Shown here: positions 25,703 through 34,893 of the stretch, in pieces
Layout of the letters: each line of letters begins with the position of its first letter
Numbering within the stretch: position 1 is the first letter of the stretch
Assembly: GCF_947489255.1 (NCBI RefSeq)
Contig: NZ_CANLCY010000001.1
Location: forward strand, 496,001-560,000
Length of the DNA stretch: 64,000 bases
Direction: 5' to 3'
Origin: an uncultured Microbacterium sp.
Lineage (GTDB): Bacteria > Actinomycetota > Actinomycetes > Actinomycetales > Microbacteriaceae
The notes under the pieces: generated by a model
What the model was told of the DNA's origin: nothing
The model's input: only the letters and a program-made list of their open reading frames with translations
Databases searched by the model: none
Translations under genes and position numbers: made by a program

Positions 25703-26323
25703 ATGCCGATCGACCCCGCCCTGTCGCAGTCCGACTATCAGGTGCGCCTGGATTGGGGGCTCGGGGGACTCCGCCGTCTCGCCCCTGCGCACGTCGTCGT
25801 GATCGTGCAGCCGCTCGGCCTGACCGCTCATGCGCTCGCCGCCGTGGAGAACGCCGCGGGTCTCGACGTCTCGACCGACGACGACGAGGCGGCAGCGCTC
25901 GCCCGGGCGGCGCACGAGACGGGCGCCCACGTGGTCGCGGGAGGTCTGCGCAATGCGGCGGCCGTGGCGGCGCACGTGCTCGAGGTGCAGCGCGCCCGCG
26001 CGGAGCGCACGAGCATCTCGATCCTCGCGGCCGGGGCGACCGACCTCGAGGGTCCGCGCTTCGCCGTCGAAGACCTGCTCGGTGCGGGCGCCGTGGTCGC
26101 CGCCCTCGGCGACCTCGGCATCGATCACGCCTCGCCCGATGCCGCCGTCGCCGGGGAGGGGTTTCGTGCCCTCGGCGGCGCGGTGCGCCACCTTCTCACG
26201 GCGAGTGGCGGCGGACGCGCCCTCGCCGCCGACGGGGGCCGCGAGGCCGTTCTTGCCGCGGCCGCGCGCGACGCGGCATCCGTGGTTCCGGTGCTGCGCG
26301 ACGGGGTGTTCGTCGAGGCCTGA
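25703..26323 (+). CDS. 2-phosphosulfolactate phosphatase (ComB)-family protein
   Basis: A 206-residue protein. The segment TSISILAAGATDLEGPRFAVEDLLGAGA (quoted in parts: ILAAGAT, EGPRFAVEDLLGAGA) is typical of the ComB family. In methanogens ComB dephosphorylates 2-phosphosulfolactate in coenzyme M synthesis. Actinobacteria do not make coenzyme M, so the substrate here is probably another phosphoacid. The N-terminus VRLDWGLGGLRRLA also fits the family. It is monocistronic, probably leaderless, and convergent with the SprT-like gene; a small hairpin ACGCCC/GGGCGT (26324-26329, 26333-26338) directly follows the stop. Confidence 0.75.
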   Translation: MPIDPALSQSDYQVRLDWGLGGLRRLAPAHVVVIVQPLGLTAHALAAVENAAGLDVSTDDDEAAALARAAHETGAHVVAGGLRNAAAVAAHVLEVQRARAERTSISILAAGATDLEGPRFAVEDLLGAGAVVAALGDLGIDHASPDAAVAGEGFRALGGAVRHLLTASGGGRALAADGGREAVLAAAARDAASVVPVLRDGVFVEA

Positions 26324-26412
26324 ACGCCCCGAGGGCGTCAGCGCGACCGTGTGACGCGCTCGCGGCGCCGTCCCAGGCGGGCGTTCGAGGGCGAGCGCCG
26401 CTCGGCGCGGAC

Positions 26413-26901
26413 TCAGCGCGGCGTGGCGGCGGCGAGGCGTTCGGCGCGGGTGATGTCACGTCGCACCCACGACAGCGCGAAGCGCGGATCGAACGACGGA
26501 GCGCACTTCGCGCACGAGGTGGGGCGTGTGGCGCGGCGGTGGCGGTAGGCGACGTGTCCGGCGGGGCAGGTGCCCACCCACGGGGCGAGTTCGTTCGCCG
26601 TCTCTCCGGCGTGGGTGGTGCCCCCGACGTAGCCGAGTTCGCGCGCCGTGCGCTTCCAGCGCGGACCGTGGCCGGCCGTCGGCCCCGCGAGCGCGTGCGC
26701 GACCTCGTGCAGCAGCGTCTGATGGTTGGTGTCGTCGTCGTACCGCGCGGCCAGGTACCGCGAGACGCTGATGCGCTTGCGACCGTAGTCGCACAGGCCC
26801 GCGCGGCGTTTGGCGTTGTCGAACGCGAACGTCCACGACGCATCGAGGTGCAGGGCGATCAACGCCTCGGCCCACGTGCGTACGCGCTGCAGATCGGACA
26901 T
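26413..26901 (-). CDS. SprT-like zinc metalloprotease-fold protein
   Basis: A 162-residue protein with the SprT-like zincin motif LLHEVAHAL (HEVAH about residues 65-69) and the third likely ligand His78 in GHGPRWKR. A zinc-ribbon-like CPAGH...CAKC follows near residues 115-135. The family includes Spartan, the DNA-protein crosslink protease, and bacterial SprT of uncertain function. TAACCT (26914-26909) ends 7 nt before the ATG, so it probably has its own leaderless promoter, although the TPR gene lies only 30 bp upstream on the same strand. Confidence 0.85.
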   Translation of the reverse strand: MSDLQRVRTWAEALIALHLDASWTFAFDNAKRRAGLCDYGRKRISVSRYLAARYDDDTNHQTLLHEVAHALAGPTAGHGPRWKRTARELGYVGGTTHAGETANELAPWVGTCPAGHVAYRHRRATRPTSCAKCAPSFDPRFALSWVRRDITRAERLAAATPR

Positions 26902-26908
26902 GACCGGA

Positions 26909-26914
26909 AGGTTA
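26909..26914 (-). promoter_or_regulatory. -10 box TAACCT, 7 nt before ATG
   Basis: The box lies in the 30-bp gap between the TPR and SprT-like genes, on the minus strand. Confidence 0.45.
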
Positions 26915-26931
26915 GGCGGGGCCTACGACAT

Positions 26932-27459
26932 TCAGCTCGCGACGACCTCGCGCGTGCGTCGACGGTCGGCCGCGTCGATCGCCAGCAGCGTGGACTCGAG
27001 CTGGGCGTCGGTGGCGCCGGCGTTCTGCCGGAGGAACAGCGCCTGCTTGAAGTCGCGGCGGGCGCCCTCGTAGTCGCCCTCGTCGTAGTGCACCTTGCCG
27101 CGGTGCTGCAGCGCGAAGGCGGCGATGCTCGCCCAGCCCTGCCCCTCGGCCTCTTCGGCGCACATGGTGAGCTCCTGCTCGGCGGCGGCGTACGCGCCGC
27201 GGCACTGCATGATCGTGGCGTGCAGGATGCGGGCGCGCAGCAGATCACGACGCGTGCCGGCCATGCGCGCCACGCGCACGGACTGCTCCGAGATGGCCAG
27301 CGCCTCGTCGAAGCGGTCGAGCACCTTGAGCAGCCACACCCGCTCGAGGAGGGCGTGCAGACTGCGCTGCGAGCCGATCTCGTCGAGACGCTCCTGGCAC
27401 TCGCGCGAGTCGGTGATCTCACGCAACGTGTCGGGGTCGTACCCGTGGATGTAGCTCAC
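26932..27459 (-). CDS. TPR-like helical repeat protein
   Basis: A 175-residue soluble protein made of paired helices of tetratricopeptide type, for example RFDEALAISEQSVRVA, YAAAEQELTMCAEEAEGQG and GDYEGARRDFKQALFLRQ. TPR proteins mediate protein contacts; no enzyme domain is present. GTG 27459 is chosen because GAGAGGAGCG sits just upstream and the protein begins VSYIHGYDPDTL; the longer frame upstream gives only basic low-complexity sequence. It is followed after 30 bp by the SprT-like gene. Confidence 0.7.
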   Translation of the reverse strand: MSYIHGYDPDTLREITDSRECQERLDEIGSQRSLHALLERVWLLKVLDRFDEALAISEQSVRVARMAGTRRDLLRARILHATIMQCRGAYAAAEQELTMCAEEAEGQGWASIAAFALQHRGKVHYDEGDYEGARRDFKQALFLRQNAGATDAQLESTLLAIDAADRRRTREVVAS

Positions 27460-27553
27460 CGTCGCTCCTCTCGGTCGGGCAGGAGTTCCAGTCTGCGCCG
27501 ACCTCACGCCGACACCGCACGCGCCACGCGGTCGAGGGGCGAAAGCGCTCGCG

Positions 27554-28420
27554 TCAGCGTTCGAAGATGGATGCCGACGGCTTCGGCGACGGCGTCGCAT
27601 CGGCATCCGTGGCGGGGCGCGACCCCCGCACGAACTCGACGATCTCGTGACCCTGGGCCACCTTCGCGGGGTGGGGTCCCGCCGCCATCAGGCGCGGCAG
27701 CCATTCGACGGGCAGGGGCGCGGCGGAGGCGGCGACCACCAGGTTGCCGAACCGGCGGCCCTTGAGCACCTGCACCTCGGCCAGCACGATGACCTCGGGA
27801 AGCACCTCGCGGATGGTGGCCACCTGTCGGCGCGCGAAGGCCAGCCCCGGCCCGTCGGAGACGTTCACGAGCAGTACGCCGTCGGGGGCGAGCAGGCGGG
27901 AGGCCTCGCGGTAGAACTCCACGGTCGTCAGGTGGGCGGGGGTCTGCGCGCCCGAGTACACATCGCTGACGAGCAGGTGGACGGCGCCGTCGAGGCCCGC
28001 CGGCAGTCGTCCGAGCCCTTCGCGTGCGTCTCCGATGCGCACGCGCACCGACGCTCCCCGCGGGAGGGGGAGGTTCTCGCGGACCAGGTCCCACAGCGCG
28101 GGCTCGAGCTCGATCACCTGCTGGCGCGACCCGGGTCGCGTCGCCTCGACGTAGCGGGGGAGCGTGAGGGCACCCGCGCCCAGGTGCACCGCGGTGAGGG
28201 GCTGCCCCGGCATCCGGAGGCGATCGATGACGGCGCCCATCCGCGCGACATACTCGAAGTGCAGATGGGTGGGGTCGTCGAGGTCGACGTGCGACTGCGG
28301 AGTGCCGTCGACGACGAGCTCCCAGCCCGAAACGAATCCCGAGGGCGAGACGCGTGCGATCGTGCCGTCCGACAGACGTGCCGTGGGGGCGTCGTCGGGT
28401 TCGATGCGCATGCGGGCCAT
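27554..28420 (-). CDS. Spermidine synthase-like methyltransferase-fold protein
   Basis: A 288-residue protein with a Rossmann-like SAM or decarboxylated-SAM site: AVHLGAGALTLPRYV (motif I) and VIELEPALWDLV (acidic residue after strand 2), then GDAREGL and LLVSDVYSGAQTP. This is the spermidine synthase-like fold common as short stand-alone proteins in actinobacteria. Real polyamine synthesis is not shown, as no decarboxylase is near. TAGCGT (28433-28428) ends 7 nt before the ATG. The gene is divergent from pxpA across about 210 bp of non-coding DNA that holds both promoters and nothing else I recognise. Confidence 0.75.
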   Translation of the reverse strand: MARMRIEPDDAPTARLSDGTIARVSPSGFVSGWELVVDGTPQSHVDLDDPTHLHFEYVARMGAVIDRLRMPGQPLTAVHLGAGALTLPRYVEATRPGSRQQVIELEPALWDLVRENLPLPRGASVRVRIGDAREGLGRLPAGLDGAVHLLVSDVYSGAQTPAHLTTVEFYREASRLLAPDGVLLVNVSDGPGLAFARRQVATIREVLPEVIVLAEVQVLKGRRFGNLVVAASAAPLPVEWLPRLMAAGPHPAKVAQGHEIVEFVRGSRPATDADATPSPKPSASIFER

Positions 28421-28427
28421 GCGCTCC

Positions 28428-28433
28428 ACGCTA
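28428..28433 (-). promoter_or_regulatory. -10 box TAGCGT, 7 nt before ATG
   Basis: Minus-strand box upstream of the spermidine synthase-like gene, in the leaderless position. Confidence 0.5.
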
Positions 28434-28619
28434 CCCGTCCGCCCTCCGGCGGCGGGGTGCGGTGGCGTCGGCACGGTCCGGCGTCGAGAACAGGCGATCC
28501 GCCGAGCGCCGGACGACGCGGCTCCGTCGGCCCTGTCCCCGTGGCATCCCCTGTTCCGGTGAGGGCTCGTGCGGTGCCGATCGCCCCACCCGCACGCCAT
28601 CCTCGAGGCACCCCGCCGC

Positions 28620-28625
28620 TACCGT
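28620..28625 (+). promoter_or_regulatory. -10 box TACCGT, 6 nt before ATG
   Basis: TACCGT is followed by GGCACC and the ATG of pxpA at 28632. Confidence 0.5.
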
Positions 28626-28631
28626 GGCACC

Positions 28632-29384
28632 ATGCACGTGGACCTCAACGCCGACCTCGGCGAGACGGTGGACGGGATGCCGACCGCCGACGACGAGGCG
28701 ATGTTCGCCGTCGTGTCGAGCGCGAACGTCGCCTGCGGCGCGCACGCGGGAGACGCCGCGTCGATGCGGGCCTCGGTCGAACGTGCCCGCCGCTTCGGCG
28801 TCGCCGTCGGGGCGCACCCCTCTTATGATGACCGCGAGAACTTCGGCCGCGTGCGCCGCGACCCCGCACCCGCGGACCTGCGGGCGAGCGTCGCGACTCA
28901 GCTCGACGCGCTCGCCGCCGCGGGTGCCGAGCTGCGCTACGTCAAACCCCACGGCGCGCTGTACCACGCGGTGATCGACGACGCCCGCCAGGCGGCCGCG
29001 GTCGTCGCCGCGGTCGCGGACCATTCCTCCCGCCTCGGTCGGCCCCTGCCCGTGCTCGGGTTGTCCGGGGCGATCGCCGAGGCCGCGGCATCCGCGGGGT
29101 TGCCCTTCGTTCGCGAGGCCTTCCTCGATCGCGGCTACACCCGCGATGGGCTGCTCGTGCCGCGTGGAACCGCGGGCGCCCTGCTCGACGACCCCGACCG
29201 GGTGGCGGAGCGCGCGGTCCGGCTCGTGCGCGACGGAGTGGTCGACGCCGTCGACGGCACCCCGATCCCGGTCGAGGCGGCGTCCCTCTGCCTGCACGGC
29301 GACAGTCCCGCCGCCGTCGAGATGGCCCGGGCGGTGCGCATCGCGCTCGACGACGCCGGTGTCGAGGTGCGCGCCCCGTGGTGA
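28632..29384 (+). CDS. pxpA: 5-oxoprolinase subunit PxpA (LamB/YcsF family)
   Basis: A 250-residue protein. Its start, MHVDLNADLGE, and then SSANVACGAHAGD and GAHPSYDD are the hallmarks of the LamB/YcsF family. PxpA with PxpB and PxpC uses ATP to open 5-oxoproline (pyroglutamate), a damage product of glutamine, to glutamate. The next gene encodes PxpB and PxpC as one chain, so the full enzyme is encoded here. The stop overlaps the next start as GTGA. The leaderless -10 TACCGT lies directly before the ATG. Confidence 0.93.
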   Translation: MHVDLNADLGETVDGMPTADDEAMFAVVSSANVACGAHAGDAASMRASVERARRFGVAVGAHPSYDDRENFGRVRRDPAPADLRASVATQLDALAAAGAELRYVKPHGALYHAVIDDARQAAAVVAAVADHSSRLGRPLPVLGLSGAIAEAAASAGLPFVREAFLDRGYTRDGLLVPRGTAGALLDDPDRVAERAVRLVRDGVVDAVDGTPIPVEAASLCLHGDSPAAVEMARAVRIALDDAGVEVRAPW

Positions 29385-31066
29385 CGTCCACGCGGGAGTC
29401 CGACCCCGTGGCGTCCGTCGTCCTGCGGCCGATGGGGGAGCGGGCCGTGCTCGCCGAGGTCGCCGACCTCGCCGGCGTCGTGGCGCTGCACGCGGCTCTC
29501 GCCGCCGCGCCGCCCGCGGGTGTCGAGGAGCTGGTCCCCGCCGCGCGCACCGTGCTCGTCGCGTTCGACCCGCTCCGCATCGGCCGCGCGGCGGTGGGGG
29601 AGTGGATCCACCGCGCCGCGCTCTCGCCGGCCGACGTCGCGCCGAGCGCCGGCGTCGTGAAGGTGCCCGTGCGCTACGACGGCGCCGATCTCGAGGAGAC
29701 GGCCGCCCTCCTCGGCATCCCCGCCGGCGAGCTCGTGGCGCGTCACGCGAGGGCGGAGTGGACGGTGGCGTTCACGGGCTTCGCCCCGGGCTTCGCCTAC
29801 CTCGTCAGCGCCGAGTGGCCTTTCGACGTGCCGCGCCTGACGCAGCCGCGCACCCGCGTGCCGGCCGGGGCCGTCGGGCTCGCGGGCGGCTTCAGCGGCG
29901 CCTACCCGCGCGAGACCCCGGGCGGCTGGCGTCTGATCGGTTCGACCGACGCGGTGCTCTTCGACCCGGATGCTGCCACCCCGGTGCTGCTGCCCCCGCG
30001 AGCGCGCGTGCGCTTCGTGCCGGAGCGCGAGCATCTCGCCCCCGTGCCCCCCGAGGCCCCCGCGCCCGCCGAGGTCCCCGCGCCCCCCGAGGCCCCCGCG
30101 CCCCCCGAGGCCCCCGCGCCCACCGAGGTCCCTGAGCCTGTCGAAGGGACCGGGACCCTCGCTGCGTCGCCGCGTCCGGAGGCGTCGACCGGCTCAGCCT
30201 CCTCCGCGCCCCGGCCGGCCCTCCGCGTCCTCCACCCCGGCCCCTTCACCACCGTGCAGGATCTCGGCCGCCCCGGCCGCGCCGCCCTCGGTGTCGCGCG
30301 ATCGGGCGCCCTCGACCGGCGGGCGCTGCGGGTGGCCAATCGCCTCGTCGGCAACGACGAGGGCGCCGCCGGCCTCGAGATCGTCGTCGGCGGATTCGCC
30401 GCCCGCGCCGAGAGCGACACGTGGGTGTGCGTGACCGGCGCCCTCGTCGACGTCGTCATCGGCGGCCGTGCGGTCGATTCCCATGCGCCGCAGCTCGTGC
30501 CCGGGGGAGTCGAGGTGCGTATCGGTTCCGCTCGCGCGGGACTGCGGGCCTACCTCGCCGTGCGCGGGGGGATCGCCTCGCCGCCCGCTCTGGGCTCACG
30601 CGCGCGAGACGTGCTGGCGGGTCTCGGCCCCGCCCCGGTGCGCGCGGGCGATCTGCTCGACGCCGGGTCGGCGGCATCCGCCGTCGCCGTCGTCGACACC
30701 TTCCCCTGGACCATCCCAGCCACCCTGCACGACGTCGCCATCGCGGAGGGCCCCCGCGTCGACTGGTTCGCCGCCGACGCGTGGGCGACCCTGCTCGGCG
30801 TGCCCTGGAGCGTCTCGAGCGACGTCGATCGCGTCGGCATCCGCCTCGACGGACCCGCCCTCGACCGGATCCACCACGACGAGCTGCCCAGCGAGGGCAT
30901 GCGGCCGGGGGCGATCCAGGTGCCTCCCCACGGGCGCCCGGTCGTCCTGCTGGCCGATGGCCCGGTCACGGGCGGGTACCCCGTGATCGCCGTGGTGACG
31001 GATGCCGCACTCGACGCGCTCGCGCAGGCGCGACCCGGAGACCGCGTGCGGTTCCGGCGCGTCTGA
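29381..31066 (+). CDS. pxpBC: Fused 5-oxoprolinase subunits PxpB-PxpC
   Basis: A chain of about 561 residues. Residues about 1-225 are PxpB (KipI-like), recognised by LRPMGERAVL and the core TGFAPGFAYL with PRLTQPRTRVPAGAVGLAG. Residues about 285 to the end are PxpC (KipA-like), starting LRVLHPGPFTTVQDLGRPG and including YLAVRGGI. Together with PxpA they form the ATP-dependent 5-oxoprolinase. A linker of about 60 residues, rich in Pro, Glu, Ala and Val, joins the domains and is coded by short repeats plus a palindromic element. GTG 29381 (GTGA overlap with pxpA) or GTG 29378 may be the start. PxpB-PxpC fusions are known in other bacteria. Confidence 0.9.
   Translation: MTSTRESDPVASVVLRPMGERAVLAEVADLAGVVALHAALAAAPPAGVEELVPAARTVLVAFDPLRIGRAAVGEWIHRAALSPADVAPSAGVVKVPVRYDGADLEETAALLGIPAGELVARHARAEWTVAFTGFAPGFAYLVSAEWPFDVPRLTQPRTRVPAGAVGLAGGFSGAYPRETPGGWRLIGSTDAVLFDPDAATPVLLPPRARVRFVPEREHLAPVPPEAPAPAEVPAPPEAPAPPEAPAPTEVPEPVEGTGTLAASPRPEASTGSASSAPRPALRVLHPGPFTTVQDLGRPGRAALGVARSGALDRRALRVANRLVGNDEGAAGLEIVVGGFAARAESDTWVCVTGALVDVVIGGRAVDSHAPQLVPGGVEVRIGSARAGLRAYLAVRGGIASPPALGSRARDVLAGLGPAPVRAGDLLDAGSAASAVAVVDTFPWTIPATLHDVAIAEGPRVDWFAADAWATLLGVPWSVSSDVDRVGIRLDGPALDRIHHDELPSEGMRPGAIQVPPHGRPVVLLADGPVTGGYPVIAVVTDAALDALAQARPGDRVRFRRV
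30046..30135 (+). repeat. Short in-frame repeats coding the Pro/Glu/Ala linker
   Basis: Tandem units of the type GAGGCCCCCGCGCCC / GAGGTCCCCGCGCCC, with small variations, encode the PEAPAP / EVPAP linker between PxpB and PxpC. Such an array is prone to length variation by slippage. Confidence 0.7.
30127..30151. repeat. REP-like palindrome inside the pxpBC linker
   Basis: GGTCCC (30127-30132) and GGGACC (30146-30151) enclose TGAGCCTGTCGAA. To my knowledge CCTGAGCCTGTCGAAGG is the core of a dispersed repeat frequent in actinobacterial and some other genomes, usually between genes. Here it is read in frame as VPEPVEGT. It is the only copy I see in this window. Confidence 0.6.
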
Positions 31067-31339
31067 CGGCGGGCCCGCAAGGGAATGGGCGACGGGCGCA
31101 CGCGGTTATACCGCAGGTCCGCAGACGCGTCAAGAATTGGACTGGACACGGCGAGTCCTCCCGCGTATGCTTGGACTTTGCGCTCCTCGATTCCCCCTGC
31201 CCTCATATGGTGGTCGGCTGAGCCTGCCCGTCCCCGCCTCACCGCGGTGTGCGACGAGCAGGTTATCGGGGCAGGAACGCACTCCACCTGACGACAAGGA
31301 ATCACGAGCCCCTCGCCCGGGCTTCTGGAGGTTATTCCC
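31067..31339 (+). promoter_or_regulatory. rpoBC promoter and about 160-nt leader
   Basis: TGGACA (31143-31148), a 17-bp spacer and TATGCT (31166-31171) form the best promoter in the region, placing the start near 31178 and leaving a leader of roughly 160 nt before rpoB. A second AT-rich element GGTTATACC (about 31104-31112) lies further upstream. The leader contains the perfect palindrome CACCGCGGTG near 31240. I recognise no known riboswitch or attenuator. Confidence 0.6.
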
Positions 31340-34300
31340 TTGGCTGCTGCGAGCAACGCATCCACCACCACCACCCCCAAGAGCGGACGCGGAGCATCCC
31401 GCCTCTCGTTCGCGAAGATCTCCGACAAGCTGACCGTTCCCGATCTGCTCGCGCTGCAGACCGAGTCGTTCGACTGGCTCGTCGGTAACGAGGCCTGGAA
31501 GGCGCGCGTCGCCGAGGCACAGGCCGCCGGTCGCACCGACGTGCCCGAGATCAGCGGTCTGGAGGAGATCTTCGAGGAGATCTCGCCGATCGAAGACCTG
31601 AGCGAGACGATGCAGCTCTCGTTCACCAACCCCTACCTCGAGCCCGAGAAGTACTCGATCGAAGAGTGCAAGGAGCGCGGCAAGACGTACGCCGCCCCGC
31701 TCTACGTCGAGGCCGAGTTCATGAACCACCAGACCGGTGAGATCAAGACGCAGACGGTCTTCATGGGCGACTTCCCGCTCCAGACCGACAAGGGCACGTT
31801 CATCATCAACGGCACCGAGCGTGTCGTGGTGTCGCAGCTCGTTCGTTCGCCCGGTGTCTACTTCGACAAGACGCCCGACAAGACCTCCGACAAGGACATC
31901 GTGTCGGCGCGTGTCATCCCCTCGCGCGGTGCCTGGCTCGAGTTCGAGATCGACAAGCGCGACCAGGTCGGCGTGCGCATCGACCGCAAGCGCAAGCAGT
32001 CGGTCACCGTCTTCCTCAAGGCCCTCGGCCTGACCAGCGAAGACATCCTCGCCGAGTTCTCCGGCTTCGACTCCATCGAAGAGACGCTGTCCAAGGACAC
32101 GATCCTCACGAAGGAAGACGCCCTCCGCGACATCTACCGCAAGCTCCGTCCGGGCGAGCAGGTCGCCGCCGAGGCCGCCCGCGCGCTGCTGGACAACTTC
32201 TACTTCAACTCCAAGCGCTACGACCTGGCCAAGGTGGGTCGCTACAAGATCAACCAGAAGCTCGGCCTCGACAAGCCGCTGAGCGACTCGGTGCTGACCG
32301 TCGACGACATCGTCGCGACCATCAAGTACCTCGTCCGCCTGCACCGCGGCGACGTCACGTTCGACGGTGTCCGCGGCGGCCAGGCCGCCGAGATCCGTCT
32401 CGACACCGACGACATCGACAACTTCGGCAACCGTCGCATCCGCGCCGTCGGCGAGCTCATCCAGAACCAGGTGCGCACCGGTCTGTCGCGCATGGAGCGC
32501 GTCGTCCGCGAGCGTATGACCACGCAGGACATCGAGGCGATCACGCCGCAGACCCTGATCAACGTGCGCCCCGTCGTCGCCGCGATCAAGGAGTTCTTCG
32601 GAACCTCGCAGCTGTCGCAGTTCATGGACCAGAACAACCCGCTCGCGGGTCTGACCCACAAGCGCCGCCTGTCGGCCCTGGGCCCCGGCGGTCTCTCGCG
32701 TGAGCGCGCCGGCGTCGAGGTCCGCGACGTCCACCCCTCGCACTACGGCCGCATGTGCCCGATCGAGACCCCCGAAGGACCGAACATCGGTCTGATCGGC
32801 TCGCTGGCCTCGTTCGCCCGCATCAACGCGTTCGGCTTCATCGAGACGCCGTACCGCCGCGTCGTCGACGGCCGGGTGACCGACCAGATCGACTACCTCA
32901 CCGCCAGCGAGGAGAGCGACCACATCGTCGCTCAGGCCGGTGTCGCCCTCCAGGCCGACGGCCACTTCGTGGAGGACCGCATCCTGGCCCGCCGCGGTCA
33001 GGGTGGCGAGGTCGACCTCTTCCCGGTCGACGAGATCGGCTACATGGACGTCTCGCCCCGCCAGATGGTGTCGGTGGCGACCTCGCTCATCCCGTTCCTC
33101 GAGCACGACGATGCCAACCGCGCCCTCATGGGTGCGAACATGCAGCGTCAGGCCGTGCCGCTGGTGCGCAGCGAGTCGCCCGTGGTCGGTACCGGTATGG
33201 AGGGCTTCGCCGCCATCGACGCCGGTGACGTCGTCACCGCCGACAAGGCCGGTGTCGTCCTCGAGGTCTCGGCCGACGTCGTGACCATCCAGCTCGACGA
33301 GGGTGGCACGCAGGACTACTTCCTGCGCAAGTTCGACCGCTCCAACCAGGGCACGTCGTACAACCAGCGCGTGGTCGTCTCCGCCGGTGAGCGCGTCGAG
33401 GCCGGCGAGGTCATCGCCGACGGTCCCGCGACCGAGAACGGCGAGCTCGCCCTCGGCAAGAACCTCCTCGTGGCGTTCATGACGTGGGAGGGTCACAACT
33501 TCGAGGACGCGATCATCCTCAGCCAGGACCTCGTGAAGGACGACACGCTGTCGTCGATCCACATCGAGGAGTACGAGGTCGACGCGCGCGACACCAAGCT
33601 CGGCAAGGAGGAGATCACCCGTGACCTCCCCAACGTCAGCCCCGACCTGCTGAAGGACCTCGACGACCGCGGCATCATCCGCATCGGTGCCGAGGTGCGT
33701 CCGGGCGACATCCTCGTCGGCAAGGTCACGCCCAAGGGCGAGACCGAGCTCAGCGCCGAGGAGCGCCTGCTCCGCGCGATCTTCAACGAGAAGAGCCGCG
33801 AAGTCCGTGACACCTCGCTGAAGGTGCCCCACGGTGAGCAGGGCACGATCATCGCCGTCAAGGAGTTCAACGCCGAGGACGGCGACGACGAGCTCGGCTC
33901 GGGCGTCAACCGTCGCGTCGTGGTCTACATCGCCCAGAAGCGCAAGATCACCGAGGGCGACAAGCTCGCCGGCCGCCACGGCAACAAGGGTGTCATCGCC
34001 AAGATCCTCCCGATCGAGGACATGCCCTTCCTGCCCGACGGCACGCCGGTCGACATCATCCTCAACCCGCTCGGCATCCCCGGTCGAATGAACTTCGGTC
34101 AGGTCCTGGAGCTCCACCTCGGCTGGATCGCCCAGCAGGGCTGGAAGGTCGAGGGCAACCCGGAGTGGGCCGCCCAGCTGCCCGAGTCGGCTCGTGAGGC
34201 CGCCCCGGGCACGAAGGTCGCGACCCCGGTGTTCGACGGCGCCTTCGAGGCGGAGATCGCGGGTCTGCTCGACTCGACGATCCCCAACCGCGACGGCGAC

Positions 34301-34837
34301 CGCATGGTCGACTCCTCGGGCAAGACGCTGCTGTTCGACGGTCGCTCCGGCGAGCCGTTCCCGGCGCCCATCTCGGTCGGCTACATGTACATCCTGAAGC
34401 TGCACCACCTGGTGGATGACAAGATCCACGCGCGTTCGACGGGTCCCTACTCGATGATCACGCAGCAGCCGCTCGGTGGTAAGGCCCAGTTCGGTGGCCA
34501 GCGCTTCGGTGAGATGGAGGTGTGGGCCCTCGAGGCCTACGGCGCCGCGTACGCGCTGCAGGAGCTCCTCACGATCAAGTCCGACGACATCCTCGGCCGC
34601 GTCAAGGTGTACGAGGCGATCGTCAAGGGCGAGAACATCCAGGAGCCCGGCATCCCCGAGTCCTTCAAGGTGCTCATGAAGGAGATGCAGTCGCTCTGCC
34701 TGAACGTCGAGGTCCTCTCGGCCGACGGCACCGCGGTCAACCTGCGCGACACGGATGACGACGCCTTCCGCGCTGCGGAGGAGCTCGGCATCAACATCTC
34801 CAGCCGCTTCGAGTCCTCGTCGATCGACGAGATCTGA
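31340..34837 (+). CDS. rpoB: DNA-directed RNA polymerase beta subunit
   Basis: An 1165-residue protein, the normal length for actinobacterial beta. It forms most of the catalytic cleft of RNA polymerase. The rifampicin-binding region reads [14 protein letters not shown] then [14 protein letters not shown], with the sensitive-type residues (Asp, His, Ser of the standard hot spots) in place; [16 protein letters not shown] follows. The late HGNKG and [17 protein letters not shown] blocks are also intact. The start is TTG at 31340, supported by GGAGGT 7 nt upstream. It is followed after 56 bp by rpoC. Codons are strongly restricted to the preferred set, as expected for high expression. Confidence 0.99.
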   Translation: MAAASNASTTTTPKSGRGASRLSFAKISDKLTVPDLLALQTESFDWLVGNEAWKARVAEAQAAGRTDVPEISGLEEIFEEISPIEDLSETMQLSFTNPYLEPEKYSIEECKERGKTYAAPLYVEAEFMNHQTGEIKTQTVFMGDFPLQTDKGTFIINGTERVVVSQLVRSPGVYFDKTPDKTSDKDIVSARVIPSRGAWLEFEIDKRDQVGVRIDRKRKQSVTVFLKALGLTSEDILAEFSGFDSIEETLSKDTILTKEDALRDIYRKLRPGEQVAAEAARALLDNFYFNSKRYDLAKVGRYKINQKLGLDKPLSDSVLTVDDIVATIKYLVRLHRGDVTFDGVRGGQAAEIRLDTDDIDNFGNRRIRAVGELIQNQVRTGLSRMERVVRERMTTQDIEAITPQTLINVRPVVAAIKEFFGTSQLSQFMDQNNPLAGLTHKRRLSALGPGGLSRERAGVEVRDVHPSHYGRMCPIETPEGPNIGLIGSLASFARINAFGFIETPYRRVVDGRVTDQIDYLTASEESDHIVAQAGVALQADGHFVEDRILARRGQGGEVDLFPVDEIGYMDVSPRQMVSVATSLIPFLEHDDANRALMGANMQRQAVPLVRSESPVVGTGMEGFAAIDAGDVVTADKAGVVLEVSADVVTIQLDEGGTQDYFLRKFDRSNQGTSYNQRVVVSAGERVEAGEVIADGPATENGELALGKNLLVAFMTWEGHNFEDAIILSQDLVKDDTLSSIHIEEYEVDARDTKLGKEEITRDLPNVSPDLLKDLDDRGIIRIGAEVRPGDILVGKVTPKGETELSAEERLLRAIFNEKSREVRDTSLKVPHGEQGTIIAVKEFNAEDGDDELGSGVNRRVVVYIAQKRKITEGDKLAGRHGNKGVIAKILPIEDMPFLPDGTPVDIILNPLGIPGRMNFGQVLELHLGWIAQQGWKVEGNPEWAAQLPESAREAAPGTKVATPVFDGAFEAEIAGLLDSTIPNRDGDRMVDSSGKTLLFDGRSGEPFPAPISVGYMYILKLHHLVDDKIHARSTGPYSMITQQPLGGKAQFGGQRFGEMEVWALEAYGAAYALQELLTIKSDDILGRVKVYEAIVKGENIQEPGIPESFKVLMKEMQSLCLNVEVLSADGTAVNLRDTDDDAFRAAEELGINISSRFESSSIDEI

Positions 34838-34893
34838 GCTTCCAGCTCAGCGACCCAGCTCAGATTTCAGAGAATTCCGACACAGGAGAACCA

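Noticed and set aside
28421..28631. GAACAGG...CCTGTTC inverted repeat between the spermidine synthase-like gene and pxpA, considered as an operator
   Set aside because: The halves are almost 60 bp apart and match no known operator such as a LexA box; a chance match is likely.
30046..30135. Linker repeats in pxpBC considered as CRISPR or intergenic repeats
   Set aside because: They are in frame, contiguous and code for a Pro/Glu/Ala linker between two intact domains.
31130..34429. Open frame of 1099 codons antisense to rpoB, and similar ones antisense to rpoC, fusA and the giant Ig gene
   Set aside because: All are shadows caused by strict third-position G/C in highly expressed genes; they show no start context or domain.
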